Assembly: GCA_007116635.1 (NCBI GenBank) | Contig: SKIB01000011.1 | Location: forward strand, 1-64,000 | Length of the DNA: 64,000 bases | Direction of reading: 5' to 3' | DNA from: Saccharospirillaceae bacterium | GTDB taxonomy: Bacteria > Pseudomonadota > Gammaproteobacteria > Pseudomonadales > Natronospirillaceae | Part shown: positions 43,444 to 52,704 of the stretch, piece after piece | How positions within the stretch are numbered: the first letter of the stretch is position 1 | Layout: the number at the start of each line of letters is the position of its first letter | The notes under the pieces: model-generated | The model's input: the letters and a program-made list of their open reading frames with translations, nothing else | Database searches by the model: none | What the model was told of the DNA's origin: nothing | Made by a program: the position numbers and the translations under genes

Positions 43444-44229
43444 ATGCATAAGGCTTTATGGGTATCCAAAACAGGCTTGCAAGCCCAAGACAAGCAGCTA
43501 GCCACAATCTCGAACAACCTTGCTAACGTCAGCACCACGGGTTTTAAAAAAGATCGAGCAGTGTTTCAGGATTTGATCTATCAGATCCAGCGTCAACCAG
43601 GTGCTCAGTCAACTCAGGACAGCCAACTACCCTCGGGCTTGCAATTGGGCAGTGGTACCAGGGTGGTAGGGACACAGAAGCAATTCACTCAGGGCGACCT
43701 TGAAATTACCGAACAAACCCTAGACCTGGCAATTAACGGGCGTGGTTTTTTCCAGATTCAGATGCCAGACGGTACTGTTTCTTACACCCGAGATGGTACC
43801 TTTCACTTGAGTGCCGATGGTGAGATCGTTAATGCTAATGGCTTTTTGTTGGGTGACGGCATCATCGTGCCTGAGCAAACCAAGACCCTAACCATTTCAC
43901 GCGACGGCATTGTACAGGCCTTCTTGAATAACGACCCAGAGCCCATTGAAATCGGCAACATAGAGATCGTTGACTTTGTAAACCCCGCTGGCCTTGAAGC
44001 CATAGGAAATAACCTATTTCTCGAGACTCCTGCCAGTGGCGGGGCAGAGATCGGCATTCCCAGCCTGGATGGCTTTGGCTCTGTGGTTCAGGGTGCGCTG
44101 GAAAAGTCTAACGTTGCCATCGTTGAAGAAATGGTCGATATGATCGCCACTCAGCGGGCCTATGAAATGAATTCTAAGGTTGTGTCTACAGCTGATTCGA
44201 TGCTGGGCTTCATTACTCAAACCCTGTAG
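43444..44229 (+). CDS. flgG: Flagellar distal rod protein FlgG
   Basis: A 261-residue distal rod protein. N-terminal KTGLQAQDKQLATISNNLANVSTTGFKKDRAVFQDL and C-terminal LEKSNVAIVEEMVDMIATQRAYEMNSKVVSTADSM are classic FlgG. TLDLAINGRGFFQIQMPDG marks the beta region. It follows flgF by 15 bp. Confidence 0.97.
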   Translation: MHKALWVSKTGLQAQDKQLATISNNLANVSTTGFKKDRAVFQDLIYQIQRQPGAQSTQDSQLPSGLQLGSGTRVVGTQKQFTQGDLEITEQTLDLAINGRGFFQIQMPDGTVSYTRDGTFHLSADGEIVNANGFLLGDGIIVPEQTKTLTISRDGIVQAFLNNDPEPIEIGNIEIVDFVNPAGLEAIGNNLFLETPASGGAEIGIPSLDGFGSVVQGALEKSNVAIVEEMVDMIATQRAYEMNSKVVSTADSMLGFITQTL

Positions 44230-44237
44230 GAGGCTTT

Positions 44238-44924
44238 ATGCGTTTTTTACTCTTGCTGGTCTTATCCCTAATGCTGACTGCTTGTGGGTCACAGGCGTTG
44301 CGCGGTGAACCAGAAATGCGGCCAGGGGATCCGAATTTTGCTCCGGTTCCGCCTCAGGCTATGAGCCCTCCACCAGCAGCGAATGGTGCTATTTGGCAAG
44401 ACAACAATGTGCGCTCCATCTATGGCGATCGTAGCTCCAGAAGGGTAGGAGATGTAATTACCGTTATTTTGGACGAGCAGACCAGTGGCCAAAAATCGGC
44501 CCAAGCCAGTAGCAGTAGGCAAACTGACATTGAGCTAGCCAACCCTAGTTTGTTTGGCTCCCCGGTGGGCATTTTAGGCAATGAGTTGTCTGCTGGTGTT
44601 AGCGGCTCACGCAGTGCCAGTGGCCGTGGTCAGGCCAATCAATCCAATTCGTTGTCCGGAGCCATTACGGTAACCATTGCCGATATTCATCCAAATGGTG
44701 TGTTGCGTATCCAGGGTGAGAAATGGATTACCCTAAATAATGGTTCTGAAGTAATTCGCATAACCGGCTTGGTGCGTCCAGAAGACATTAACCTGAACAA
44801 TGAAGTTAGCTCCAAGCGTGTTGCCGATGCACAGTTAACCTACTCTGGTACAGGTGCTCTTGCGGATGCCAGCAAACCAGGGCTGCTGACTCGGTTTTTC
44901 AATAGCCCTGCCTGGCCATTTTAG
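44238..44924 (+). CDS. flgH: Flagellar L-ring protein FlgH
   Basis: A 228-residue outer-membrane lipoprotein with lipobox LMLTAC (Cys16). The DNNVRSIYGDRSSRRVGDVITVILDEQTSGQKSA region and the C-terminal HPNGVLRIQGEKWITLNNGSEVIRITG are standard FlgH. It forms the L ring around the rod and implies a Gram-negative envelope. flgI follows 9 bp later. Confidence 0.97.
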   Translation: MRFLLLLVLSLMLTACGSQALRGEPEMRPGDPNFAPVPPQAMSPPPAANGAIWQDNNVRSIYGDRSSRRVGDVITVILDEQTSGQKSAQASSSRQTDIELANPSLFGSPVGILGNELSAGVSGSRSASGRGQANQSNSLSGAITVTIADIHPNGVLRIQGEKWITLNNGSEVIRITGLVRPEDINLNNEVSSKRVADAQLTYSGTGALADASKPGLLTRFFNSPAWPF

Positions 44925-44933
44925 GAGAGCAGC

Positions 44934-46022
44934 ATGAGATTGATCACAATCCTTTTACTGTCATTGACCCTGTCGACTGCTGTTTTCGCTGATCGTATCA
45001 AGGACCTAGCCAGCATTGAGGGTGTGCGTACTAACCAGTTAGTTGGTTACGGCCTAGTGGTAGGTCTTGATGGTACGGGTGATAATAACAACTTCACTGA
45101 TCAGACTTTTCGCAATATGCTGGATCAGTTTGGTATTACCATGCCACCAGGGCAAAATTTACGTACACGTAATCTGGCTGCGGTTGCGGTCAATGCTGAT
45201 CTTCCTGCCTTTGCTCGGCCAGGGCAGCAGATTGATGTGACGGTATCCAGCCTTGGCAATGCCCGCAGCCTGCGTGGTGGTACCCTGTTAATGACCGCAC
45301 TTAAGGGAGCCGATGGCCGTACCTATGCTGTGGCTCAGGGCAATTTAGTGGTGGGGGGGCTGGGTGTGGATGGTGATGATGGTTCGAGCTTAACCATTAA
45401 TGTACCTTCGGTCGGGCGTATTCCTTCTGGGGCCACAGTAGAACGGACGGTTGAATCGGGATTGCACCATGGTGACCATATTACCCTATTGCTGCATAAC
45501 CCTGATTTCACTACCGCTAGGCGCATGGCAGAGGAAATCAGCGATCTGCTGGGGCCTGGTACGGCTCAACCCCTGGATGCGGCGGCGGTTAGAGTTGTGG
45601 CGCCAAGGGAACCAGCGCAGCGTGTATCCTTTATGTCAGTGATTGAAAACATCGAAGTTGAGCCAGCGCAGCAAAGCGCTAGAGTAATAGTCAATTCGCG
45701 TACGGGTACCATTGTAATGGGTGGTAATGTGCGTCTTAGCCCTGTTGCGGTGACTCATGGCAGCATGACAGTGACCATTAATAATCAATTACAGGTTAAT
45801 CAGCCCGGAGCCTTTGCTGATGGCGAGACGGTAGTGGTTCCCGAAACGGAAATAGAGGTGGATCAAGAGGACAGTCGTATGTTTCTAATGGGCCCGACCG
45901 TGACCCTAGACGATCTAGTGCGCGCGGTAAACCAAATTGGCGCCACACCTGCTGATTTGATGGCCATTCTCGAAGCCGTTAAAGCAGCAGGGGCACTTAG
46001 AGCAGAGTTGATAGTGATCTAG
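44934..46022 (+). CDS. flgI: Flagellar P-ring protein FlgI
   Basis: A 362-residue periplasmic P-ring protein with a cleavable signal peptide ([19 protein letters not shown]). [30 protein letters not shown] is the family signature; the C-terminus [40 protein letters not shown] also fits. It is the last flagellar gene here; relatives usually continue with flgJ, flgK and flgL. Its TAG overlaps the convergent hydrolase's TAG within the palindrome CTAG. Confidence 0.97.
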   Translation: MRLITILLLSLTLSTAVFADRIKDLASIEGVRTNQLVGYGLVVGLDGTGDNNNFTDQTFRNMLDQFGITMPPGQNLRTRNLAAVAVNADLPAFARPGQQIDVTVSSLGNARSLRGGTLLMTALKGADGRTYAVAQGNLVVGGLGVDGDDGSSLTINVPSVGRIPSGATVERTVESGLHHGDHITLLLHNPDFTTARRMAEEISDLLGPGTAQPLDAAAVRVVAPREPAQRVSFMSVIENIEVEPAQQSARVIVNSRTGTIVMGGNVRLSPVAVTHGSMTVTINNQLQVNQPGAFADGETVVVPETEIEVDQEDSRMFLMGPTVTLDDLVRAVNQIGATPADLMAILEAVKAAGALRAELIVI

Positions 46023-46786
46023 GGCAGCTGCAAAGCCCGACGTACTAGGCTCATAAAGGCATCTGGTTGCTCTACATGCAACCAATGTCCGGCCTGTGGC
46101 AGTCGTTCGATTTGAGCCTGAGGATAGTATTGCCTGATCAATTGGTAGTCACTAAGCTGGACATAATCTGAATGCTCTCCCAAGATGAACAGACAATCGC
46201 CTTCAAAAGTCTGGGTTAGCTCTGGTGCCTGACTGAGTTCTGGCTGGCTTGCTCCAAGCTGCTCAACCGCCAATCGCCACTGGTAGTGTTGACCATCATG
46301 AAATAGGCTTTTGAGTAAAAATTGGCGCACTGCTTTCATTTTGACACCCTGTTGTGCCAATTGTTGTTCTGCGTCGCGCCTGTTGGTTAGCGCTTGGCAG
46401 TCAATGGTCTGCAAGGCTTTGAAAATATGACTATGGTGCGGCGAGTAATCCTTGGGAGCAATGTCAGCGATGATCAGTTGCTCTATGCGTTCTGCAGCCA
46501 TATTAGCTATGCTCATGGCCACTTTGCCTCCCAGTGAATGGCCAAGGAGTGAAAACTGGCCAATCTGTAGGCGATCAGCTAAATGAAGCACCTGCTGAGC
46601 GGCTTTGCTATGTTGCCAGTGTCCACGTAACTCTGACTGTCCATGACCTGGTAGGTCAATTAGTAGAATGCGCTGTTCAGGCAGCCATTTAGCCAGAGAT
46701 TTCCAGTTGTCACCACTGCCAAAGAGGCCATGAATAATGATGGTGGTTGGTTCGCAATCGGGATGTAATTCTTGGTAATGCAGCAT
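46019..46786 (-). CDS. Alpha/beta-hydrolase esterase (YbfF-like)
   Basis: A 255-residue soluble esterase. [17 protein letters not shown] supplies the oxyanion region, [14 protein letters not shown] holds the nucleophile Ser, and the last part (DYVQ..., then [13 protein letters not shown]) carries the His. The sequence fits the YbfF thioesterase/esterase group. It ends on flgI's stop in opposite orientation. It lies 8 bp behind the HDOD gene, in one minus-strand run with ygfZ. Confidence 0.9.
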   Translation of the reverse strand: MLHYQELHPDCEPTTIIIHGLFGSGDNWKSLAKWLPEQRILLIDLPGHGQSELRGHWQHSKAAQQVLHLADRLQIGQFSLLGHSLGGKVAMSIANMAAERIEQLIIADIAPKDYSPHHSHIFKALQTIDCQALTNRRDAEQQLAQQGVKMKAVRQFLLKSLFHDGQHYQWRLAVEQLGASQPELSQAPELTQTFEGDCLFILGEHSDYVQLSDYQLIRQYYPQAQIERLPQAGHWLHVEQPDAFMSLVRRALQLP

Positions 46787-46794
46787 TTAGGTCT

Positions 46795-47610
46795 CTATTG
46801 TTTGGCCTGTGTTATCAGCTCTGCTAGCCAACCTTGATTGGGCTCCGGTAATTGCCAGAGCTCTACCAGTGGCAGACTTGGCCATATTTCTTGGCGCTTG
46901 TTATCAGGTAGGCTAAGTATTTTGGCCAGCATCACTGTATCCGCTAGTGGTTGTGATTCTTGGCGGTAGAGCTGGGTGCAGGCCTTGGGTACCGCCTGCA
47001 TTGCAGGACTGAATCGCCATTGAGCTAATAAGTGACCACCAACCAGGCTTTGCATGCCATCGATAATTTTCTTGGCATAGATGCCGTTGTTACGCAATTC
47101 AGGGTACTGGTCTAAATAGCTGACCATGGGTAAAACCCCTATTTGATGTAATGAACCCGCTAGATAAGCCTGAGCTGGTGAACAGGCGCCGGTTTGTTTT
47201 GCTATCTGCTGGCTCATTCTGGCAATCTGCTGATTTTGCCGCCAGGTATTGCGAACCAGATTATCAAGCACCTGGCTGCTGGCAACGAAGAGCTGTTCCA
47301 TAGACACAGCAAGGGCATAATTAAGACTGTAATCTAGGCCTAACCGAGATATGGACTGTAAGGGGGTACCAATCTTGGTTCTGGCGCCCAGTAAAGGACT
47401 ATTAGTGAGCCTGAGGAATTCCGCTGTTAGAACGGAGTCTTGACTGACAATGGCAGCAAGCTCAGAAATTGAGGGCTCTTGCTTGGCACTGAGTCTTTGT
47501 AGGGCAGTGGCAATTTCAGGTAAGGTGGGCAGCTCAAGCTCATCTACAGCCATGGCTCGGCTGATATCTTGATGAAATCGTACAAGCCAGTCCTGTAGAT
47601 TATCCGTCAT
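46795..47610 (-). CDS. HDOD-domain signalling protein
   Basis: A 271-residue cytoplasmic protein built of one HDOD (modified HD) domain with LPTLPEIATALQRLSAKQEPSISELAAIVSQDSVLTAEFLRLTNSP, LAGSLHQIGVLPMVSY and a late LLAQWRFSPAMQAVP. HDOD proteins lack the hydrolase residues and act as signalling scaffolds. The ATG at 47610 (MTDNLQDW) is chosen; it overlaps the ygfZ 3' end by 11 bp, and the open frame continues further upstream. Confidence 0.88.
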   Translation of the reverse strand: MTDNLQDWLVRFHQDISRAMAVDELELPTLPEIATALQRLSAKQEPSISELAAIVSQDSVLTAEFLRLTNSPLLGARTKIGTPLQSISRLGLDYSLNYALAVSMEQLFVASSQVLDNLVRNTWRQNQQIARMSQQIAKQTGACSPAQAYLAGSLHQIGVLPMVSYLDQYPELRNNGIYAKKIIDGMQSLVGGHLLAQWRFSPAMQAVPKACTQLYRQESQPLADTVMLAKILSLPDNKRQEIWPSLPLVELWQLPEPNQGWLAELITQAKQ

Positions 47611-48382
47611 GTGGTTTCTCTGAATCTTGAAAATTGATGATTTGCCAACCCTTTGGTGTCTGGCCTTGCTGTTCAGCACGCTGAAGCCATAGAGCGCAGG
47701 CAGGACTGGACGCAAGATCATAGGCAATAAGTTGGCCTAGCTCGGGCTGTTGCAGGTGCTCTATGGTTGATGAGGGCCCCTCGGCCAGGGTGGGTCGTTG
47801 TTTGGCCTTTCCACGATAGTGCAACCGTGCTATCACTTCTTGGCCAGTATAGCAGCCTTTGGTAAAGCTGATGCCGTCCGTTAGATCCAAGCCTAGCCAA
47901 AGAGGTATGTATTGCTCGCTTTGTGCTGCGGATAAAAAAATCCAGCCTCGTTTTAAATCGCAAGCTAACCAACTCTGAGTTAGTGGTTCAGCCGGTAAGG
48001 CTTGCTCCTGCCAAAATCGCAGCCAACCATGCTGATAGCGCACAGGATTATGTGGTTTGTTTTCAGGGTTTAATGCCAAATAGCCTAGGGATTCATCCTC
48101 TAAAACTTGGCAACGATACAAAGGTGAGTATTTTGCTAAGATTGTTTGCAGTGTGGGTAGGTTGTCTTTAAGCGTTTCTAAATAAAAGCGATCTGCTCGA
48201 TCACACCAAAGTAAAAAAGTGGCTAGGGTTCTGCCTTTAATATTGTTGATGCTGGTAAAAATATGCTGCCCTGGGTTCATTTTTCTAACCTCAGCCGAGC
48301 ATTGGCCGTGCAGTAGGTCAACGGCTTTGTTGCCTTCTAGCACGAGGCGACCGTACTGACTAAGTTGAAATAATTGGCTCAT
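47600..48382 (-). CDS. ygfZ: YgfZ/GcvT folate-binding protein
   Basis: A 260-residue tetrahydrofolate-binding protein that aids iron-sulfur cluster enzyme maturation and repair. The signature GISFTKGCYTGQEVIARLHYRGKAK with the invariant KGCYxGQE is present. The N-terminal LVLEGNKAVDLLHGQCSAEV is also conserved. It is divergent from sdhE-ygfX, a common gammaproteobacterial arrangement. Confidence 0.95.
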   Translation of the reverse strand: MSQLFQLSQYGRLVLEGNKAVDLLHGQCSAEVRKMNPGQHIFTSINNIKGRTLATFLLWCDRADRFYLETLKDNLPTLQTILAKYSPLYRCQVLEDESLGYLALNPENKPHNPVRYQHGWLRFWQEQALPAEPLTQSWLACDLKRGWIFLSAAQSEQYIPLWLGLDLTDGISFTKGCYTGQEVIARLHYRGKAKQRPTLAEGPSSTIEHLQQPELGQLIAYDLASSPACALWLQRAEQQGQTPKGWQIINFQDSEKPHDG

Positions 48383-48456
48383 GGGATTCCTCTATAGATC
48401 CAACACAGGGGCTTGTTATACTAGGGTTCTTTAGTAGTGGATGACAAGGGGAAAAC

Positions 48457-48711
48457 ATGCAATCGGCTTTAATCAATCGCGTTTTTTGGCATAGCCGCAG
48501 GGGGATGCTGGAGTTGGACCTATTGTTGGTTCCCTTTGTTGAGCGGGGTGGTTTTGCGGCTTTGAACCAGCAACAGCAGCAATGCTATCAGGATTTGATA
48601 GCCCTTGAAGACCCGGTATTGTTTGATTGGTTCTTAGGCAAGGGGGAGCCGACCATGGAATTTGTTCCATTGGTTGAGCACATTAAACAATGGCATGCGA
48701 ATGGCAGATGA
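48457..48711 (+). CDS. sdhE: SdhE, FAD assembly factor for succinate dehydrogenase
   Basis: An 84-residue protein with the invariant RGMLELDLLLVPFVE motif (RGxxE) and the C-terminal DLIALEDPVLFDWFLGKGEP. SdhE promotes covalent flavinylation of SdhA. A purine-rich GGGGAAAAC precedes the ATG. It overlaps the start of the ygfX-like gene by 17 bp. Confidence 0.95.
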   Translation: MQSALINRVFWHSRRGMLELDLLLVPFVERGGFAALNQQQQQCYQDLIALEDPVLFDWFLGKGEPTMEFVPLVEHIKQWHANGR

Positions 48712-49087
48712 GGCTTTAGAGCATCAATTTCAATTGCAAAACAGTCGCTTGGCTAGGCTATGGCTGATAGCAAGTCATGTTTTGCTTTTGCTATTGATGC
48801 TTTTAACCCCATGGCCACAAGCAGCCCTATTCTTGTTGCCTGTGCCCTATCTCTTGTTGCGCCATAGGCAGTTAAGGGTTGCGGGCCAGGTTCACTGTAG
48901 TGGTCAGTACTGGCAGTTCACAGATCAACTGCCCAAGCAAATAAAGCGGATTCAGTGTCAGCCCTGGGGAGTTAGATTAACTTTCTCTGGCCTGTGGTTT
49001 AATCAGCGTTATATTTGGCGAGATCAGCTTAGCAAGAAGGACTGGAGTCAACTTTGTTCTTTTGCTAAAACTAAGGCCTGGAAATAA
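48695..49087 (+). CDS. ygfX: YgfX/CptA-like membrane protein
   Basis: A protein of about 130 residues with two adjacent membrane helices (LWLIASHVLLLLLMLLTPWPQAALFLLPVPYLLL), followed by a soluble beta-rich tail (QVHCSGQYWQFTDQLPKQIKRIQCQPWGVRLTF). Such proteins partner with SdhE in gammaproteobacteria; a role in membrane binding of SdhE is proposed in the literature. Starts at 48695 or 48701 are both plausible, since no ribosome site is clear. Confidence 0.8.
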   Translation: MRMADEALEHQFQLQNSRLARLWLIASHVLLLLLMLLTPWPQAALFLLPVPYLLLRHRQLRVAGQVHCSGQYWQFTDQLPKQIKRIQCQPWGVRLTFSGLWFNQRYIWRDQLSKKDWSQLCSFAKTKAWK

Positions 49088-49452
49088 GGATCAAGCTGGC
49101 GCCGAATAAGCCAAAGAATCGGTAAAGCAAGCAGTGCGCCGATGCCATTTGCAAGCATGTCGAACCATTCAAAATAGCGCCAACTGGTCAGACCTTGTAG
49201 GCATTCAATCAAGACTCCAATGCTAAAAGTCACTAGCCAGGTCTGTATAAGTTTCAGCTGTGTTTGGCTCCAGCCTAATAATAGGCCGAGCCCAGCGTAA
49301 CCCAGTAGATGATTGAGTTTGTCATGATTGGCAACCAGTTCGCTGTTTATAGGCCACAGAGAGCCCCAAAAAAGCAGCATTAAATAGCCAATAAGAGCAA
49401 ATTTGCTTAGCTTGCCCGCTGGTATTAACGCGTAAGTTAGGGAGCTAAGCAT
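49048..49452 (-). CDS. VanZ-like membrane protein
   Basis: A 134-residue inner-membrane protein with four helices. It shows the VanZ-like pattern HDKLNHLLGYAGLGLLLGW, then IECLQGLTSWRYFEWFDMLANGIGALL, with the conserved E..Q and D...N..G. Function unknown. The ATG at 49452 overlaps the downstream end of the carboxylesterase gene (49437), so coupling is likely; its 3' end overlaps ygfX by 40 bp on the opposite strand. Confidence 0.85.
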   Translation of the reverse strand: MLSSLTYALIPAGKLSKFALIGYLMLLFWGSLWPINSELVANHDKLNHLLGYAGLGLLLGWSQTQLKLIQTWLVTFSIGVLIECLQGLTSWRYFEWFDMLANGIGALLALPILWLIRRQLDPYFQALVLAKEQS

Positions 49453-50093
49453 TGCTCGAACCACTGGCCAATCAGCTTCAGTTGCTCAACATTGACTTCA
49501 TGCCCCATGGACCAGGAATGAAAACTCACCTGATTGCCTTGATCTTGCAGTTGTTTGCAGCATTGTTCACCCAATCTAAAGGGCACAACGGCATCTTGAT
49601 CACCATGATGAATGGCAATGGGGAAGTCTACCTTGGTTGCTACGCTTGGGTCTGGTAAATAGCCTGACAATGCCACCACGGTTTTGGGTGTCAAAAATTT
49701 AGCTAACCCTAGGTGCAGTACCATGGCTGCGCCCTGACTAAAGCCAACCAAAATGATAGGTAATTGTTCAGTGTTAACTGTTTCAACCAGTTGTTTAAGG
49801 GCGTTGGCCGACTGTTCGATCTGTTTAAGGTCGACTTCGCGCTCGAAATCCATACTGAGAATGTCATACCAGGCAGGCATCATCATGCCTGCATTAATGG
49901 ACACTGGTAGGCTTGGCGCATGGGGGAAGTAAAAGTCTAGGCAGGTATGGGGTTGCAACCCAAGATGAGGCAGGGCGCCGACAAAGTCATGGCCATTTGC
50001 TCCTAGGCCATGCAGCCAAAGAACTACGGCTTTGCTTGGACCCTGGCCATGGCGGTGGTGTAAGTATTCAAGTGTCATTTTCTCTGTACTCAT
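49437..50093 (-). CDS. Carboxylesterase/phospholipase of the alpha/beta-hydrolase fold
   Basis: A 218-residue esterase of the YpfH/EstB type. VLWLHGLGANGHDF is the oxyanion segment, GFSQGAAMVLHLGL carries the nucleophile, HHGDQDAVVPF the Asp, and SWSMGHEVNVEQL the His. The frame is open upstream, but the ATG at 50093 lies 4 bp after the DUF3108 gene's stop and fits the family length. No signal peptide; a cytoplasmic short-chain esterase is expected. Confidence 0.92.
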   Translation of the reverse strand: MSTEKMTLEYLHHRHGQGPSKAVVLWLHGLGANGHDFVGALPHLGLQPHTCLDFYFPHAPSLPVSINAGMMMPAWYDILSMDFEREVDLKQIEQSANALKQLVETVNTEQLPIILVGFSQGAAMVLHLGLAKFLTPKTVVALSGYLPDPSVATKVDFPIAIHHGDQDAVVPFRLGEQCCKQLQDQGNQVSFHSWSMGHEVNVEQLKLIGQWFEQCLAP

Positions 50094-50097
50094 GCAA

Positions 50098-50835
50098 TTA
50101 ATTTGGTAAAACTGTTTGGCCTGCAAATTGCGCCGATTCAACTCTGACTTCAAATTCAAGGCGCTCGTCATCAAACTGTTGCCACAGAATCGGCATCCCA
50201 GGATACTCGGTCGCATAATAAAATCGGCTGTTGCGGTTGCCTAATTGCTCTACGATCATAATATCAAGTTGCCCAAGGTGAGTATTGGCCATCCCACGCT
50301 CCACAACACGAAACTGCTGCTGGTTAGCACTGCGCCAACTGATGCTACTTAGGCTGAACTCATCTTGGTCCTGGGCTAATAAGCCAATGGCTAGGATACG
50401 ATTTAAAGGGTCTAGAGTTTGTCGGTTAGCGGTATCAACTTGATTGTTATTGACACGGCCAGTAATGCGCGAGTCTGAGAATTGATAGCGCTTTTGCTCG
50501 GAGAAAAAAGTTAAGCGGCTGGTGCTGCTGTAACTTTGACTGCTGATTTGTCCGTCCTGCCAACTAAATCTACTTTCTTCACTCAGGCTGCCAAGGCGTG
50601 CATTGGCTGCTAATTTCATCTGATACTGATTGTTGCCCTGGGGTTTTAATTCCAGATTGCCCTGGGCACTAAAGCTGGGAAAGCCAAAGCTGCGAGCACT
50701 AAGCTGTAAATCCATTGCTGCAAGATTGCTTGCCTGTGCTTGGCTGGATGATATGCAGATGACAGCTAGGCTGACTAGGGCCAAGCACAAGCGGTTAAGC
50801 TTCAATAAGGCAGGAGAAAAAAGGATGTTAGGCAT
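50098..50835 (-). CDS. DUF3108 secreted/periplasmic protein
   Basis: A 245-residue protein with a signal peptide (LNRLCLALVSLAVICISSSQAQA) and a beta-rich body carrying DUF3108-like segments (YQMKLAANARLGSLSEESRFSWQDGQI and DPLNRILAIGLL). Its function is unknown, but it is repeatedly found directly downstream of purN in Pseudomonas-like bacteria, as here (15 bp gap). Periplasmic location is inferred from the signal peptide. Confidence 0.85.
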   Translation of the reverse strand: MPNILFSPALLKLNRLCLALVSLAVICISSSQAQASNLAAMDLQLSARSFGFPSFSAQGNLELKPQGNNQYQMKLAANARLGSLSEESRFSWQDGQISSQSYSSTSRLTFFSEQKRYQFSDSRITGRVNNNQVDTANRQTLDPLNRILAIGLLAQDQDEFSLSSISWRSANQQQFRVVERGMANTHLGQLDIMIVEQLGNRNSRFYYATEYPGMPILWQQFDDERLEFEVRVESAQFAGQTVLPN

Positions 50836-50850
50836 ACAGGGTGCTCAGAT

Positions 50851-51489
50851 TCATGAATAATCAAAGACCCTACCTTGAGGCTTGAGCGGCTGGCCGTCAA
50901 GCCAGCTTTGCTCAGCGTTCATCTGCAGTTTATCTTGAGCAAACCAAGCCACTACCTGGGGATAGAGTTGATGCTCCAGTTGATGTACTCGTTGTTGAAG
51001 GCTGTTGGCATTGTCTGAGGCAAGAATTCTAAGGCGCGCCTGTGCAATGTTGGGCCCGGCGTCCAGCTTTGGAATCACGAAGTGTACGGTACAGCCATGA
51101 TGTTCATCACCAGCCTCCAGCGCGCGGGCATGGGTATTCAGCCCAGGGTACTTTGGCAGCAGGCTGGGGTGAATATTTATCATTCTACCAAGAAATTGAT
51201 TCACCAGTTCTGGCGTTAGGATGCGCATGAAACCGGCAAGCACAACTAAGTCTGGTTGCTCACTTTTGATGAGCTGCGCTAAAGCCTGATCATAGGTTGA
51301 GCGATCAGAGTAGTCCTTATGGCTGAGTACCTTGCTATTGATCCCGTGCTGCTTAGCACGTTGCAGACCATAGGCATCAGCGCGGTTACTAATGACTAAA
51401 CTGATCTTCATGCCATGTTCGTCCTGAGTATCAATCAGGCGCTGTAAGTTACTACCAGAGCCTGAGATTAAAACGACCATGTTGGGCAT
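50851..51489 (-). CDS. purN: Phosphoribosylglycinamide formyltransferase
   Basis: Uses 10-formyl-THF to formylate GAR in purine synthesis. The 212-residue protein begins VVLISGSGSNLQRLID and has the catalytic Asn and His in MINIHPSLLPKYPG. The Asp lies in HFVIPKLDAGPNIAQ. It is 3 bp behind purM and likely in one operon with it. Confidence 0.96.
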   Translation of the reverse strand: MPNMVVLISGSGSNLQRLIDTQDEHGMKISLVISNRADAYGLQRAKQHGINSKVLSHKDYSDRSTYDQALAQLIKSEQPDLVVLAGFMRILTPELVNQFLGRMINIHPSLLPKYPGLNTHARALEAGDEHHGCTVHFVIPKLDAGPNIAQARLRILASDNANSLQQRVHQLEHQLYPQVVAWFAQDKLQMNAEQSWLDGQPLKPQGRVFDYS

Positions 51490-51492
51490 AAT

Positions 51493-52542
51493 TTATAAAC
51501 CCTGCAGTACAACGGCTTCGCCCTGGCGGCCAGCCGTGATTTCACCAATGCTATACACTGTTTCGCCCAGTTCAGATAAGATTTGCTCGGCTTGGCTGGC
51601 CCGTTCTGGACTAACCACTAGGACCATGCCAATGCCGCAGTTAAAGGTGCGATGCATCTCGTGCTCGTCAACATTGCCCTGTTGTTGTAACCAGTTGAAA
51701 ATGGCTGGACGAGTCCAGGATTGGACATCAATCAAAGCCTGAGTATCTTCGGGCATAACACGAGGTAGGTTCTCCAGTAGTCCACCGCCAGTGATGTGAC
51801 TTAGGGCTTTGACTTCGATGCTCTCCATCAGCTTGAGAATGTTTTTGACATAAATGCGCGTGGGCTCAAGCAGAGTTTGCCCTAAAGTGCTGTCTTCAAA
51901 AGGCGTGTCTAGGGTGCTGCCACTGACTTGTAAGATCTTACGAATTAATGAGTAGCCATTTGAATGAGGGCCGCTAGAAGCCAGTCCAAGAAGTTTGTCG
52001 CCGGCTTTGACTTTACTGCCATCAATGATTGCGTCTTCTTCGGCAATGCCAACACAAAAGCCAGCAAGGTCATAATCGTCTTTTTGGTACATGCCTGGCA
52101 TTTCTGCTGTTTCTCCACCGACCAGAGCACAGCCAGCGAGTTCGCAGCCAGCACCAATGCCTTTGATCACATCCGCAGCCACATCAATGTCTAGGTGTCC
52201 AGTGGCATAATAATCTAAAAATAACAGCGGCTCAGCTCCAGCAACGATAAGATCATTGACGCACATGGCCACTAGGTCAATGCCGATGCTATCGTGTTTG
52301 TTCATGTCCAATGCCAGCTTGAGTTTGGTGCCGACGCCGTCAGTCCCGGAAACCAAAACTGGATTTTTATACTTTTGTGGGATGCGGGTTAGGGCACCAA
52401 ACCCCCCTAGACTGCCCATTACTTCTGGGCGGCTAGTGCGCTTAGCAACCCCTTTGATGCGATCGACCAGGGCATTGCCAGCATTTATATCAACACCAGC
52501 ATCTTTATAGCTAAGAGAGGGCTTGGCAGAAGGGTTGGACAT
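51493..52542 (-). CDS. purM: Phosphoribosylformylglycinamidine cyclo-ligase
   Basis: Converts FGAM to AIR with ATP. The 349-residue protein shows [42 protein letters not shown] and [12 protein letters not shown]. It heads a purM-purN-DUF3108-esterase-VanZ run and is divergent from the DUF2066-hda pair across about 160 bp that includes no other gene. Confidence 0.97.
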   Translation of the reverse strand: MSNPSAKPSLSYKDAGVDINAGNALVDRIKGVAKRTSRPEVMGSLGGFGALTRIPQKYKNPVLVSGTDGVGTKLKLALDMNKHDSIGIDLVAMCVNDLIVAGAEPLLFLDYYATGHLDIDVAADVIKGIGAGCELAGCALVGGETAEMPGMYQKDDYDLAGFCVGIAEEDAIIDGSKVKAGDKLLGLASSGPHSNGYSLIRKILQVSGSTLDTPFEDSTLGQTLLEPTRIYVKNILKLMESIEVKALSHITGGGLLENLPRVMPEDTQALIDVQSWTRPAIFNWLQQQGNVDEHEMHRTFNCGIGMVLVVSPERASQAEQILSELGETVYSIGEITAGRQGEAVVLQGL

Positions 52543-52704
52543 GATTAGGCTGCTCCAATGAACTTAAATAAAGGCAATATTATACCTAGCAAGCCAGTGC
52601 TAGGATACTGCCCAGCAAGAAAAAGCCTTGAAGACTGGCACCCTTTGTTTCGCTTTATCTGCTTTGCTGGCAAAATAGACGCATTGCCTTGGAGAGTTGC
52701 TTTT

